A stretch of DNA of 64,000 nt from positions 6,599,414 to 6,663,413 of the forward strand of contig KL647288.1 in assembly GCA_000727475.1 (NCBI GenBank), read 5' to 3'. This stretch comes from Sarcocystis neurona (Eukaryota; Apicomplexa; Conoidasida; Eucoccidiorida; Sarcocystidae). How positions within the stretch are numbered: position 1 is the stretch's first letter; every line of letters begins with the position of its first letter. Made by a program: the position numbers and the translations under genes. Shown one piece after another: positions 1 to 14,000 of this stretch. The notes beneath the pieces were generated by a model that had not been told where the DNA came from, made no database searches, and saw nothing but the letters and a program-made list of their open reading frames with translations.

Positions 1-1299
1 TTCTCTGCCTACGACAGTTTTTGAATTTTTATATTTACCTGAAAACCTATGTACAGACGTGCATTACCGCAGAAACCTTGACGGTGCATTACTGATCGTC
101 AAACACAGCTGAACCCACCAGATCACACGCGGCAACGGCATATCTGCTGTTCTCATGACTTTGAAGCGCCCCTTCGGCTGTAACTGTCGCAGAGTCCTGG
201 AGGGCTTCGCGTCGACATGATACTCAGTTAAGGCATCACACGAAGGTGTGGGAGGCACGTAGAACTATAAAAAGTAGAAAATGAAGCGGATTTCACATGG
301 TGGGGGCCTCTCCCGCCCTACGCTGGAGCCACGCAACAAGTGACACAGCGTGCGTCGAAGAACTTAGTACCCATACAGAGTCCCACACAGCAGCTGTAGC
401 GGGGGAGGCAGACGTCAGTGGCCGGCTAGTGGCCACGTCCCAAACTCACGGGTGTCTCTCCCTGAGACTGATGTGTCTATGTATGCACGTACGAAAACAC
501 AGTCCGTGCAGCGTAGCAGTAGTAGTGCTTGTCAGCCGTGGCAGACCCGAGTTCACAGAAGAAAAGCGACAGATGTAGAAAAAAGCATCTCCCAGCCTGC
601 AAGGATGTCAACTGGACAAGGAAATTCAAAGCACGTTCGACCTAGAGATGTCTTAATTCACCATGTACTGAAAGGCACGCACGGTGAGGTGAGGACGGAC
701 GTTGTCAGGATGACTTCCTTCTGATGCTGCAGGGAAAAGACCTCTGCTCTTTCTTCTTTTTACTTTTCCCCACGCGAGCTGTATTACTGAAAGCGATAAA
801 AGAGTATGTGAGCGGACGTATTTAAAACGAAAATTTCATTTTCGCCTTTCTGCGTTTTGCTTCTAGAAGCTCGAGATCTTGGCAGTGGCAACTTCTCACA
901 AGTTGCGGAAGGATACCGGGCATGACGGACGCACTCGACGGAAGAGACGTGATGCGCATCCACCTCTACTCGATTACTCGCACAGACAGATAGTAGAAAG
1001 GGGCACAACGCACAAACACGTCTTGAGAAATGCGTTTTTATCTCTGGAAACACGCATACCGCCTTTTTTCTGACTGAAGAGACGTGTTGACTAAGACGTT
1101 CTGGCCACGTACATTCACAGCTTACACAGAGAAGTTCCATGCAGAGTAGACAGAAGCTGTGGGCCAGTCTTGAAACTCCTTAAAGCCCCCAAGCAGCCGC
1201 CAGGATCTCACTCAAACATACGTAACGCATATAGGCACGGAAAAACTAAGAGCGTTGTCCAGTGTGCACCCGTGCCAAAGTCAGAAGCAGCTGTAATAC
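1..1299. other. Region without a supported gene; presumed final intron of the Rieske/AIF gene
   Basis: The last exon of the minus-strand Rieske/AIF gene that I can place ends with a donor at 1299-1298, so this stretch is probably its next intron. I searched the minus strand for the missing C-terminal segment expected in AIFM3-type proteins (the part after FGKSIR) and did not find it, so it probably lies left of the window. Short open frames on both strands here show no family signature or flanking splice sites. Confidence 0.5.
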
Positions 1300-4200
1300 C
1301 GGATCGACTTCCCAAAGACTGCGCTCCAGAAGAAGGGAATCTGGGTGAAAGGCTTGTACTGGCCGAGCATATTAGCGGCAGCAACTCGCCCCTGCTGCAT
1401 GGCGACATTCCAGTGCTCCACACGAACGGGCTCGCCTGCGGCGACCAACGCATACAAGCTACGCAACTCTGAAGCCCGAAGTTTCTCTCCCTTTGCATTT
1501 TGAAGCTGCTGCACCACGTGCGACAAACAGTGACTGCTGAAGCCAGTGTCAGCAAAGAGGCACAAGTCACGCAACTGTCTCATTCCAGCAGACAGCTGCC
1601 TACGGAGGTGTGTACACACCACGCAAGTAAGCGACAAATTCGTCTGAAGCATTTCACCACAGGCAAAGATGCGCTGTGTGCAGCACGCCACCACGCGCGC
1701 GAAAATGTATCATATGTGAAGAAGACATACTCGTCACCCGATCAGCAGCCGCAGTGCTCTGATCGAGAGCCGAGGGCAAGAGATGCGACCCCGGTCGTAC
1801 CGGTCAGCGGGCACCCTACTGGGCAATTTGGAACTCTCAGGTTAGAACGCTACTTCTTCACTTTACACTGATCTGCAAAGCAGAGCGGAGAAAAAGTGCT
1901 TTTGACAGCACAACACTGCAACCAGACACCGAAAGCGTAGAGCGATAAAGCGCGGTTAGTCGCAGCAATGCGAACAACAGAGCCTTTATTTTCAGAGACC
2001 GCGCTACTTCTTCAGGTAGCGGGGATTCTCGGCAATACAACATATGCGGCCAGCACTCACAAAAGCGCGTCGGCGCTAACTACCCACGAGTACCACAAAA
2101 CACATGTCCTTGCCCGACAAACGAAGACTGGCTGTCCCGTAAAGCGAGTCTTTATTTCAGCTCAGTCTGCAGAGAGAGAGCGAGAACGAGAGACGGCCCG
2201 TCTGTCAAGCTCCGTAGTGTCGAGCTGGGCTGGAGGCGGACGACGCGACCACCCATGTTATCACTCAGCTAGCCCCGTATGATTTCTAGCCTCTACGATC
2301 TCCTCCTTGTCAGCTACACACGTCCACTGTTCTCCTTCCATTATTGCCGATCCCTCCGCAATATATGTGAAGTAGGCAGGCCACAGACGGCCACATGGTC
2401 TCAGTTTTTTTCTGTCGTCAAGTTGGGGAAGCTCACTCAAACCTCCTATGTGCTGCTGTACATCCTGCGAAGCGACTTGCAGAACTAAGTCCTCCCTGTG
2501 ACGCAGACCAACTCTGAAGAAACGGCGCAAGTAAATGTTGAACTCTCGCTTTTTCGTCCCCTCACAGCTTCTTCGTCAAGCGAAGCGCACGAGACTGAGG
2601 CATCCAGTGTGCTTTTCGGCTAGCTTGGACAGCAGACCAGAACGTCTTCGGTGTAAAATCGACTGTATATACTTCGAATCAGCTAGCGAGAGACGAGACA
2701 CAGCACCGTACAAACTCTCTCGTCACCTGTTTTCACGTATGGGTAGCTGGCGATGTCTCCGGCCGCAAACACGTCAGAGTGTCCCACGACTCTGAAAACA
2801 CCGCACCACACAGTCGGCAAGAAAAGTTAAGAAAGACGCGCTCCCCGCCTGGTCCTCTGCATTTCTTCTTCAAAGTAAAACGCAGGAAATCGAAGAGAAT
2901 GGCGCGGCTGCCCTTTTTCTGCAGAGAGTAGGCCTCACCCACTCGTACACGCCCCGCGGTGTGTAAACATGTATATAGAAGTCGATATTTAGATCTAGGT
3001 GGGTGGTCAGATTTTCACAGACATTCGCAGTTTAAAAGACAGATAGATTCACACGAGATGACTGACAGATAGATCGAAACAAAAAGACAGGTCGTGACAG
3101 ATACTCACAAAGCTACGCTGCATTCAACATTCTGCATGAGCGCAGCGGACTTGTCTTTCTGTACATCCACAGTCCTATCTCTCTGTCATAAGCCGACAAC
3201 TTTGATTGTACAAGTGAAGTCTGCTAAGCTGCTTTCATTGAAACTATTCAACTCTCTATTGTGAGCCTGCATTTGAAATTTCTTCGCTTCCTTTGGACCC
3301 CGGCCGAAAATCGTAGTCGTCCATCCGTCCAGTCCTTGACCGTGCTTTCAGTACAACTATATCATCGAAGAATGCCGATCCTGGAAGACCGCCGGTGTCT
3401 TTTAATACACAGAGCTTGTCTTGAATGCAGCACTAGCACAAAAAATCAAGAAGCATTTTGTAGCAACACGTGTTTGCCGAGCAGCCCCTCAGAGACAGCC
3501 CAAATACTGCAAGAGGTCACACCACGAGACTGGTCCACGTAAGATCTCACGTGGTGTTTACATGTCTTTTTGAAGATCGAACCTAGGGCAACTTAAAAAT
3601 ACACTCCCTTTAAAAGTGGAGACTACGAGGAGTAGCACTGCTGCGACCTTTGTGGTGACGGCCGGCGGATCTGCGGCCCTTGCACAGTGAATGCAGCCCG
3701 CAAAGACATTGCGGAAGTGCTGCGACTGACCTATGCCTGTAACTATAAAACACGTGTACACTTGTACACCCACACGCGCAGATACGTATATATAGATGTG
3801 TACACCGGCGTGTCTAGACGACTACTCTTCCGACCAAGCGAACGTCACGTCAACACTTATAACGCTCACTGCTCGACAGGCTTCAACTGACACAGGTATT
3901 AATTACACAGAGAGCGGTTCCCAGTTAAACATGCCCGGACACTGGCGCACCGTCTTGCCAGCTCACGCTTGGTAAGGCGCACAAATGACAGTTTGTTTTC
4001 GCGGTTGCAAACACAAAGGCACGGGCACAGAAACTCGCAAAGTGTGGAACACAGAAAAGAAATGGAGACGACGCGCCCAAGAAAACAGAAACATGGAGCG
4101 AGGAGAATCACATGCATGAGACCCAGGTAAGGCGGTGCGAAGACACCAACAGAATACGCCATGTGTGAAATATTTACGCGTTCAGTGGAGCAGGCAAAAA

Positions 4201-7200
4201 AAGATGCGTCGTTCAAGTAACATATGTAATAGCGCCGTTACACACTCTAGGAAAAGAATTCTTCTCAGTAACAGGAAGACACCTAGTGAACAGCACTACT
4301 GGTGACACTGCTGCTGGGACGGCTACACGCGTCATGGACAGAAGCGGAAAGAGCGGCTGGCCGCACTGCGGCCCTTGAAAAAGCTCTCTCCGTAAACGCA
4401 GGCGAATACTCACTCACATGTGGGCTCCCTGTGGCACTGCCGAAGAAGAACAGATGCGGCCCTGTTTGGCCGAAGACAGCACTCTAAGACACCTGTATTA
4501 TGAACAGTGTGAAGTGAAAAAGTAGCATCGATCAGACAGGCAGCTCACCTGCTGCCCTGGCAAGCTCCACACACCGCAACGCCTGCGGCTACAAACCCGA
4601 CAGACGGCGACATACGAATGACGCCCGCACGTCCCAGTAGAGATACCCCCTGGCAAACATAACGGGGACTTCTCTCAATTACACCGGCACTCTGCTGCGG
4701 CTCTTCAAGAGCTTTGTGCGTCACTCGTCAGTACCGTAGAAGTGCTGTTCCTGCTGTGCTGTAGTAAGAGTCTATCAAAGTCACAGGTACACGAAGGCTG
4801 CGTAGGAAACTGTTCTACGACGTCGCAGTAGAAGCGTCTCTAAAATCTGCATTTCACGCAAAGCCGCGATTTCTTGCTACGGGTCGGTTCCGCGCCCTCT
4901 GCTGTTTTTAACATGGAGACGATGAGCTGCACTGAATCGCATACTTCACTACGCAAGCATGTAACCTTAGCGTACGTGTGTGCGTACACGTAGGTAGATA
5001 CATGTGCACACTTATGCACGTACACCAATATATAGATACATGTAGATATATACGTAGGTACACGTATATACATACGTTTGACCCCGTCGGCATTACTGCA
5101 GCGCTCACCGGCGCCTACTAGGCACGCTACACTTTTTACAAACGTCTCGCTTCTTACCGAAGCAGCGGATCGACAGCAACTCCTGTCGTCGCAGGGTTGT
5201 CGGTGGGGGCTACAATCTTTTCGAAGAACGGATGCGTGCAGGGGTTGCCACCAATGCCCACCAGCACGACGTCTGCTTGCAGCACATCTCCGTTGTCAAG
5301 TTCCACTCCCGTTACGCGGCCTCCACTCGCTCTGATTCAGAAATTTTCAAAAACATCAACAGACAAACTAAGCCAACATCGACGGGTACGTCGCGCGCGG
5401 CGCCGACGGTCGCGTCTTCTCAGCCCGCACGCGCGCGCATCGAAGATATGCAGGCCCCCCCCACCACATGATTTTCCCCAGCAACACGTGATTTCTGTAC
5501 AATTCCACACGCACGCACACATACACACACACACACATACGAGCAAAGATGTTTATAGTATTTTTCGAGCTCGCTGCAGTCTCCAAAATTACTACGGCAC
5601 ATACTGCATACCTCTCCCGCGCTCGCCGAAAACGGACAGCCGAACAAATTTCGTTCCGCGCAGGCAGTCAGGAAGTTGATGTCCAATTCTCGACCTCCCA
5701 TCGCACGTATATATACAACATCCCTTTTTTCTATTCACTTCACGTCAAGCGTATGCTCGCACATATTTAAATTCACCTATGTGCCTGTCTGTGCGAAGTC
5801 TCACCGGTTTTGACGCCTCGGTACAAGCGCACACACCGTGTTGTGACCTAGCCCCGCTCCGAAACACAGAGGGCAATTTCTTACCGCTTTTAACCATCGA
5901 CTCGATCTTCGGCACGCTGCGTTTCGCGGCGCTGCCGACGTGTGTGTTTCCACCGACACACCTGGCTTCATGTGCGTGTCTCTCTCTATTTCATATGCGG
6001 GCTCGCGCAGACCTTCTCCTTTTATACACGCGGGTCTACGTATACCTGTATGTGTGTATACCGCCGCAACACATCAGTAGTCTGCTGGTTGTTGAACGAA
6101 AAACAGTAGCCTTTTGGTCGTCGGTGCAAAGAAGGCCCCACCGCCGAGCATCCTGAGGCTGTCCAGAATAGGTTACAGCAACACCCTCACGAAAGCACGT
6201 GTAAGCGCATACGAGTGCGGCACTACTCTGAATCTCTGTGTAACACGGAGAACCGCTGGCAGGTTGCTGAGTTCATAACGCCTGCACGTAGTAAGCCGAC
6301 ACCAAGGCGGCACGTGTGGAAACGTGTAAAGACGTCAGCAAACAACCGCACTGGTTCTCGTGCAGAGGCTACTGCTGTGCTGCCGCTGTAGCCTCTGTTG
6401 CTGGACTCTTGTTGCTGCCGCGCCGCTCCTGCAGCACGACCGCTATTTCTGTTGCCACTGGGTTGCTACTGCGCTGCCTCTGTTCTGCGGCAGTGCGGTC
6501 GCCGCTGCTCCGCTGCTTTCGCTGCTGTAAAGCATTGCTGGCAACTGCACTCTGTAAAGCCAAGCCACCCAGCTTTCTCCCTATCTCGGGACAAGTACAG
6601 AAAACATTTCCTAAAGCCATCCCAGCTGGCCTTCGCAGTATTTCGAGACGACTCCAGCGAACCACACACATGCGTGTCACTAGGCGTACGCACGGGCGAT
6701 ATGAGTCGCTTACGTGAAGCCTTTAACGGCAGTCTTGGGTAGGTATTTGACGCCCTTCGAAACGAGCAGTTGCTTGATGCCCTCTCCAACGCGGCTTCCC
6801 AGCACCCTCTCCAGCGGCACACTCTCCTGTAATGAAATGTATGAAGACAGAAACACACACATACGCGCATTTCCACTACAGGCACTGCTAGTGTATAGAT
6901 CCCTCTGTCTCTCTTTCTACTATATATATGTATATTTATATACATATAGACATACGTGTATATTTGTAAGCGCAGGCAGGCACTGCTTGTACGTAGGCAT
7001 GCATATATACATATATACATGTGTGTATATTTGTAAGCGCAAGCAGGCCCTGCTCGTCTGTCGGCATGCATATTCCCTTCCATCGTGTGAACAACCGATG
7101 CATACAAGCAGACTGCTTTTGGGATGTGTTCACGCCCGGCAGCAGGGGTACACACAAAAACACATACATGCACATGGGCAACTATGCCGAGGCGTGCGGG

Positions 7201-10200
7201 AGTACTCGCCTGTATGTATACGTGAACACATAAGCACGTAAGTGTCGGCAAACATAAGCACGTACGTGTACGCAGACCCGAGTCTACATTAATAGCTGCA
7301 GACACCGGTTCCCCTTCTAGGGTAAAGGGAGGTACGAGAGGAGAGCTCCAGACCTCCTAATACGTGCGCGTCCATCACCGAACCAGCAACAGTATACATA
7401 TCCGTACATACATATTTAATTACATATACATATACAGATGTAAATATATATGTGCCCGGCTGTCTACGCATCGATACGCGCAAGTCAACCACAACCGCAC
7501 GAGCACTGCGTGCTACGTGTTGGCGTAGCTCACTCACCTTCTACAACTGTGCACACTCCTGAAAAAATATTCACGTCCACATCCGAGTAGGCAAGCCCCC
7601 CAACTTACACAGGGTCGTCGCGGCACAAAACGACAACACGTACATATTATATATATACGTACGGTACACCTGTTTCCTATGTAGCGAACAGAATTCTCCT
7701 ACACGTGTTCACCAGTAAAGTCTACGCAGCCGCGGCACCACGGCTGCCGTCGATTCTCGTGCACGTATAAGGACTGCGGGCGATAATGGGCGCAACAGCG
7801 AACCAGCGTGGATTTCAGGAGTATGGTGTCTGGCAAAAAAACAGCAGGAACAGTGCCACGCAGGCCCAACAGTAATTTACAAAAAGTGTGCGTACACAAT
7901 CGTTCGTGTGCATCCACAACACATCTCCGTGAAAAACGCAGGCAGCGTCAGAAGTGCACGCAGCCGACCACAAAAAAAGGCCCCGTGTGTCGTGACCTTC
8001 GCTTCCCTAGGAATGCGTAGGCGGACGAATATAGGGGGAGGCCTGGGGATCTACACGTGTGCAGCACTGCTTTCAGGCTGCCCCTCTGCCACGCCGTTTC
8101 GTAAGGGCAGGTGCGTTTCGACACTTACGCGGACGCGCTTGCGCATAGGTATGCTCTTGTGTATACGCACATGAAAATGAACATTCATACCACATGCAAA
8201 AAAGTGCTGCTGGACCTCACTAAGCAAAAAAAGCCTTCGTCTTAAGCAGCCGGTTAGCTACGGTGTCTACAAGCCACGCGGCAGTGACAAAGCTATCGTG
8301 CGTCTCTCCAAGAGGACTTTAAAAAAATATTGACACGACAGGCAGGAAAACGACGCCGCTCAGAGGTTGCTGAGAGCTACTGTTACGGAAGAGCGTCGAA
8401 AGAGCGTCGAAAAGGTGCGCCTTTAAAACACCGACACCTGTATGTGTCTTAATTTTTCCAGATTGTGAAGAAGAAAGCAGCACACGCAACACTAAGCGAG
8501 AATCCACCAGTGGGTATAGATGAGCCCGATCCGTCAGACGAACAAAATAATGTACGAAAGTGCATAAATCCAAGCTGGCGGATGGCAGCGCTGACAACTT
8601 GACAGTGCCTACGTATACCTGTTTATATGTAAAGATACGTACGCACTGTTAGAAAATGCCGGGAAACACTTCTTAGTCAGGTGCAGCTCTACATTCGTGT
8701 GCGCACATACGTATATCTATCTCTGTGTTGAGACCCAGTGGAGCACGCCGATAGTGGATGCAGCCTACACATGTGCGTCGAAGTGTCGGTGACTCGCCGC
8801 TGTACGAAAACAAGCATATCTACATCGGCAGATGCACACGAATGTGTACGTCATTTTCTTAATGTATCTGCGTAAATAGACGTATACATACGCACGTGTA
8901 CATGCTGCTGCGTTGCTGCCTTAGAATAGGTCGGATAGTGCTCTAGCAGTAAAAAGTGCGGCGGAACGGTTGCACCGCGCGCTACCTCTACTGATACTGG
9001 CAAAAAATAATACGCACACACGTACACACACTTACACCCACACATACGTACACATACACACACACTTACACACCCATCTACGTATCCGTTAGTGAACCCA
9101 TCCCTGTGCGGCGCACCAGAGGAGCGCAGTTGAAAATGAGACGCGGAAGGCGGAGGGAGGGCAAGGGGCGGGAAGTCTGCACAGATGACGGACGAGGCGA
9201 CACGCGTCTGTATCTCTGATGGACGGACGTGCGTGCACTACAAGAGAGAGTATCAATATCTAGGGCCCACTTTGCCAAGGAGAGTGACGTGCTGGAACCC
9301 GCGTCGTTTGAAGGCGGAAGCGCTTTCTGTGCCGATAAAGGAGGAGCCGACTATCACAATGCGAGGCTGAGAGTTGTACTTGCAGATTTCCTCTAGCGCC
9401 TGCTGCATCTTTTGGTGATCCTCGAGGCTGCGCAGCGTGAAGATCCCTTGGGATGTCCCGTTGGGCAGATGCGACAACGACCGCGGCGTTGTGCCAGTAC
9501 ACAGCAGCAGCTGTCCCACAAAAGCGCGAGCGCAACAGCAGAGGTGGCAGGAAGAATATAAATCCCGCAGTCGTCGAACTGGACACGACGAGAGCAGAAA
9601 AAAACGTATTACCCCCCAGCCACCCACACCGTCTGGAGGCTGTGAGGGGCAGCCGATGATGTCGACGCGTATCCATCCACCAGCACGGTCGTATCTGATA
9701 AGTAAGCACGACTCTCTACCAAGACACGCGAGTCACCGGAGGTCGCGCTGGCTATCCTCCAGACTACAACACTTACGCGCAGAGCCCTTTCGGTACGAGA
9801 AACACAGGCACTGCATGTAGTCGGCGCACATTTCTCGAAAACAAGCAACGGTGACACCCCTTTAGCAAGAAAGGGCACACAAGAAGCGAGCAACAGGTCC
9901 ACGGTGGGATGCAGCGCTACACCCAAAAGCCAGCAGCAGCAAGCAGCAAGTGAGCAACATCGCAGGCAACAGAGCGCGGCAGCCCGAATAATTAAAAAGA
10001 GCGCAGGTTTCGGTAACAAACAAAAGCCCGCAGCGACGAGTCGCCGCACACTCCCAACGCGGTAGCAAAGGGCCGCATCGAACACAGAAAGAGCCCTCGG
10101 CCGACACAGAAGTACTGAAGATAAGAAACCAAGTAGCAGCACAGGACAGCAACAACAGCGGAACACGATTCGCTGCAGCAAAAATACCACGGAGCAACCA

Positions 10201-10981
10201 AAGGATGGGAGTAGCAACAGACACAGAACGAGTCACCACGTGCATACATGTATATACATATATATATATATATACAAATATGTGCAGCAACGCTCGCGGA
10301 GCTCAGTACCGTGACACACCACAGCTGAGTACAGCATCAGCTGCAGACTAAGGAATTCTCACAGGCAAAAATCCCCAGAGAAAATAGGCTGCAGACGACA
10401 ATGAAAGTGTAGTCGCCGGAAACTCTGACGCGGTGGCGTTGGTGCAACTACCACTCGGCGTTCACCCTCGTTGCTTAACTGACACAGAAGCACGTCTACA
10501 AATCTAGTATATGTACATGCGACTACTGCGTCCAAAATACGATTGCGCGCAGCTGGCAGTTTGTTTGTCCCCGCTACAGGAACACAAGCAACACTAAAGT
10601 CACGTCCTTCGCTCCAAGTGTGGTAGGAGAGCGCAGCAGCACGCAGAACCAGACGCGTGCAAACTCAGGACGACGGGACGGGTGGTCGCAGCACAGACGT
10701 ACGTATTGCCGATATATCACTAGGAGCCTGTTATATGTACTCACATGAAACAGAACACCACATGTGGACCAACAACGAAAGAAAGACATTTTCAGCTAGA
10801 AGCAGCAACTAGCTGTTGTCCACACGGACCTTTCTCTCCCCCAGTGTGCACCTGGAGAAAAAGAAGTGTTCGCATGCAGAGGATTATGGCGACAGCTGCA
10901 AACAGAACCCCTCTGCGAGAACAGTGGACGCTTGTACATTCCTCATCTGTTGCGCGGGTTACACAACGAGGCGGTGTGCGT

Positions 10982-11014
<33 letters not shown>

Positions 11015-14000
11015 CCACACATACGCTACCTGCTCTGCAGTAACACCTCCCCTGCAAATGCCTTGTCGCTGTTTACAGGTGCTTCACACACCTGCGCACA
11101 AGAAAAGGAAGACGCTCGCTACATCCGTCAAAATCCCTGCTGCATGCAAGAAAATAGGAGTGACGCAACGGGCTACGGCTCGTCTACGACTAAATGATCG
11201 CTCTCTGTTGATATCGAAGCTATCTACGCGCGAGCGGCACGCTTCTGAGGCGCGTGCGTTGGTGACACGCTGAAATCGAGCAGCAGCGATTTTTCAGTCA
11301 AAAAAAAAACATCTTCTTTCAAAAATACACTAATGCGCCATGCAGAACTGACGCGTCGATCCGGCAATACTTACTGATAGCAAGGGAGGCAGAACGTATG
11401 CAGCAGCTCTCTGTCCCCCCTGTGCAGCGCTGACGTACACTCGTCCAGAGAAAAAACCGTCAACGGCAGAAAATAAAGCCACCGTAGCAACCGCCACCAC
11501 CTTCTTGAAGCATCTAACAGACTTTGCTTCTTGCGAAATGAAGAGCGTATTCTTTTGCGCGCATCTGCCTTCGGACCTCAAAACAGCTGCTTCTGAGGGC
11601 GACGCAAGAACTTCGTGTGATCTCTCGCAGCATCGGCAGTGACGCTGCTACGAACGCGACGTCGCTTACGCGCCCACAACCACCAGGGTGCAAAGCTTCG
11701 TCGACCAAGACTGCTACTCGGGACGACGTGTAAAGAGTTTTTCCCACTAGCAATACAGCCAGCGTCCCTGTTCTTCCGTGCCCTTAGGGAGTCCAGGTTC
11801 CTACTGCTCACCTTATCGAACTGCAGCGTCTTCGCTCTAGCAGCGCCGCGGGGCGCGCGCACGCGCACAGACAGGGTCTTCTTTGCAAAATCGACGTCTT
11901 CTACCTCTGCGGCCAGCCACAGCTCCACGCTCAGTTCCCGCTCCAGGAATTCCTGCGGCCGCAGAAGCACTGCTCACGCCCCCAGCAACGCCAACACAGA
12001 AGGAGCCTTGCAAGCACGCAGTTCACGCTAGGGACGTGGAACATCAGTGCGCCTTTCCAGACCACACTACAAAAGCCCCGCAGCTCGCTGCAGCAGACGC
12101 GCTGAAACGGCTCAGCGGATTAAACGAACCGCATGCGAAATTACGCAGCAGTGAAAGCGTTATGCAGATAACCGCAAGAGGAGTACACGCATTGTACGCG
12201 ACATACCATGCTTGACGTGGCAGTGCTCCCCAACAGAGTAGGGGACGCCCTGCATCCAAATGTCTCCCCGGACCAGCCACGGCCCTGCGAGCCGCTTATC
12301 GGACTAACATACGAGATGCATGCGATTCGTCGCAGTACACCTAGTCTAAAACACACCGCTCGTCACGTAGAAAAGCGTACGTAAAGAAAACTGATATAAC
12401 TTTCCTGCAAACGGGCTGCAGGCACTTAAGCAGAAGCGTGCGTGGGCCGCACGCAACGAGCCCAAATCGCCAATGAGGTACAGGAAACCCACCAGCTCAC
12501 TGAGCGAGCAGCACACACAACTCGCCAGATTTACAGGTGTGACGCACACAACAAACCACACATGAACGCGCACAGAAAACCACTCAACAGAGCAGTGTCC
12601 AAACACCAAGCCCATGTGTCCCAGGAAGCACAAGCACTGCAGGCTGGTTCTTTAAACAAAGTACCAGAGCAGGTACCACTGCTAGATCGCAGCCGCGCCA
12701 GGTTTGCCCTCTGCTCACGAGAACGGTTTCCTCGTGCAAAGAAAAGCAGCAACCCACAGCAGCGGGGACGGATGAGCCGACACGGAGAAGCTACTCGCAA
12801 AAAACCAGACGCAGCAGTCAGGAGACTGGCTCACATGCGGCGACGCCACTGACGTACGAGGTGTGTATCTCGACACAACCGCCCAGCCCCCAGGTAGCGA
12901 GGCTCCCATCCGAGCCACCAAAACACGGGCAGCCGCGGGGCCTACAGTGGTGGAACCTTGTAGTGTCATCGTCCCTTCCAGAACTCCCCTGGCAAGTGGG
13001 CACGTGATTTGTCTGTACCAAGTCTGTAGCCGCTACGACGGAACAGCGTTCTGCGTCGTCAGCACAGACACCGATGCAGCACCACCAGTCTAGCAACGTC
13101 TGCGCCACTCCAAACCTTCCCACGAACACAGGACGTGGAAACACTAATATAGCGATTGCGAAGAGTCACGCGGCTGCAGGATGCCGTCTCAGTAGTTGTG
13201 ATACCCCGTGGACCCGCGCAAGTCTTCCCAAAGAAATCATCCACACAAAGCTCTCAAGATACCCTCGCGTCTTATGACAGACGTTCTTCCGTCCTTCGCC
13301 CAAGAACTGCACGCGTTCGCCGCCCTCATGATGCCGTGGAAGAGATGCAGAGCCCAACCAATCTGACCGCTCTGTCGGTGTTGCCAAGGGATGAGTACCC
13401 TGCATCTGCGGACTCGAGGGAAACTGTGCCACCCGACATCACATCCATCCCTCCCCCTGCACGCTTGAAGCATGCAACGCGAGCATATTCAGCATATGAC
13501 GTACATGCAAGGTGGATCCGTCAAATAAGCTTCAGCAGCTTCCACGCGATCAGCACGTGTACGCACGCCAGGGTAGCGCAGGGTACACATTTCTAGCATC
13601 GCCCCCGTAAGCTGCGTGTGGGCACAAATGAAAGGGAGCAAATGCGCAAACTCTGAGCACCGGAGGCGTTCGAGGCACGAGAAATGTGTATCCGACAGCA
13701 TTTGCGGTTCTTCCCTGCTTCTCCGGCGTAACGGGCCGCCCCGTCTGCACGTATCTTTGAAAGTACTCCGGGCAGCGGGGACCACCAAGGCGGCCAAACC
13801 CACCTGCGCCGCGCGGAAGGATCCGCAGCAGCAGCAGACACAACAGGCGCAGGCATCGAGCACCGCAGACCTGCTCTGCTGTGCCACCAGGCAACCTCCC
13901 TCGTGCTAGGCTTTCCCGAGAACACTTCAGATAAATTCGCGGCGGCGGTACATAACGTCCACTAACTGTTACCAGTACATAACGTCCACTGACTGTTATC

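Noticed and set aside
3558..3773. Minus-strand frame with NVFAGC, considered as the second FAD-contact exon of the AIF gene
   Set aside because: It lacks the AGD motif and the phase did not fit; the true exon with VFAAGDIA was found at 2791-2727.
5500..5545. CA-rich stretch considered as a possible recombination or CRISPR-like array
   Set aside because: Simple dinucleotide tract without spacers; one of several in introns.
6466..7305. 279-codon minus-strand frame taken as a single gene
   Set aside because: Only the 6826-6714 part is an exon of the AIF gene; the remainder is TG/TA-rich intron sequence.
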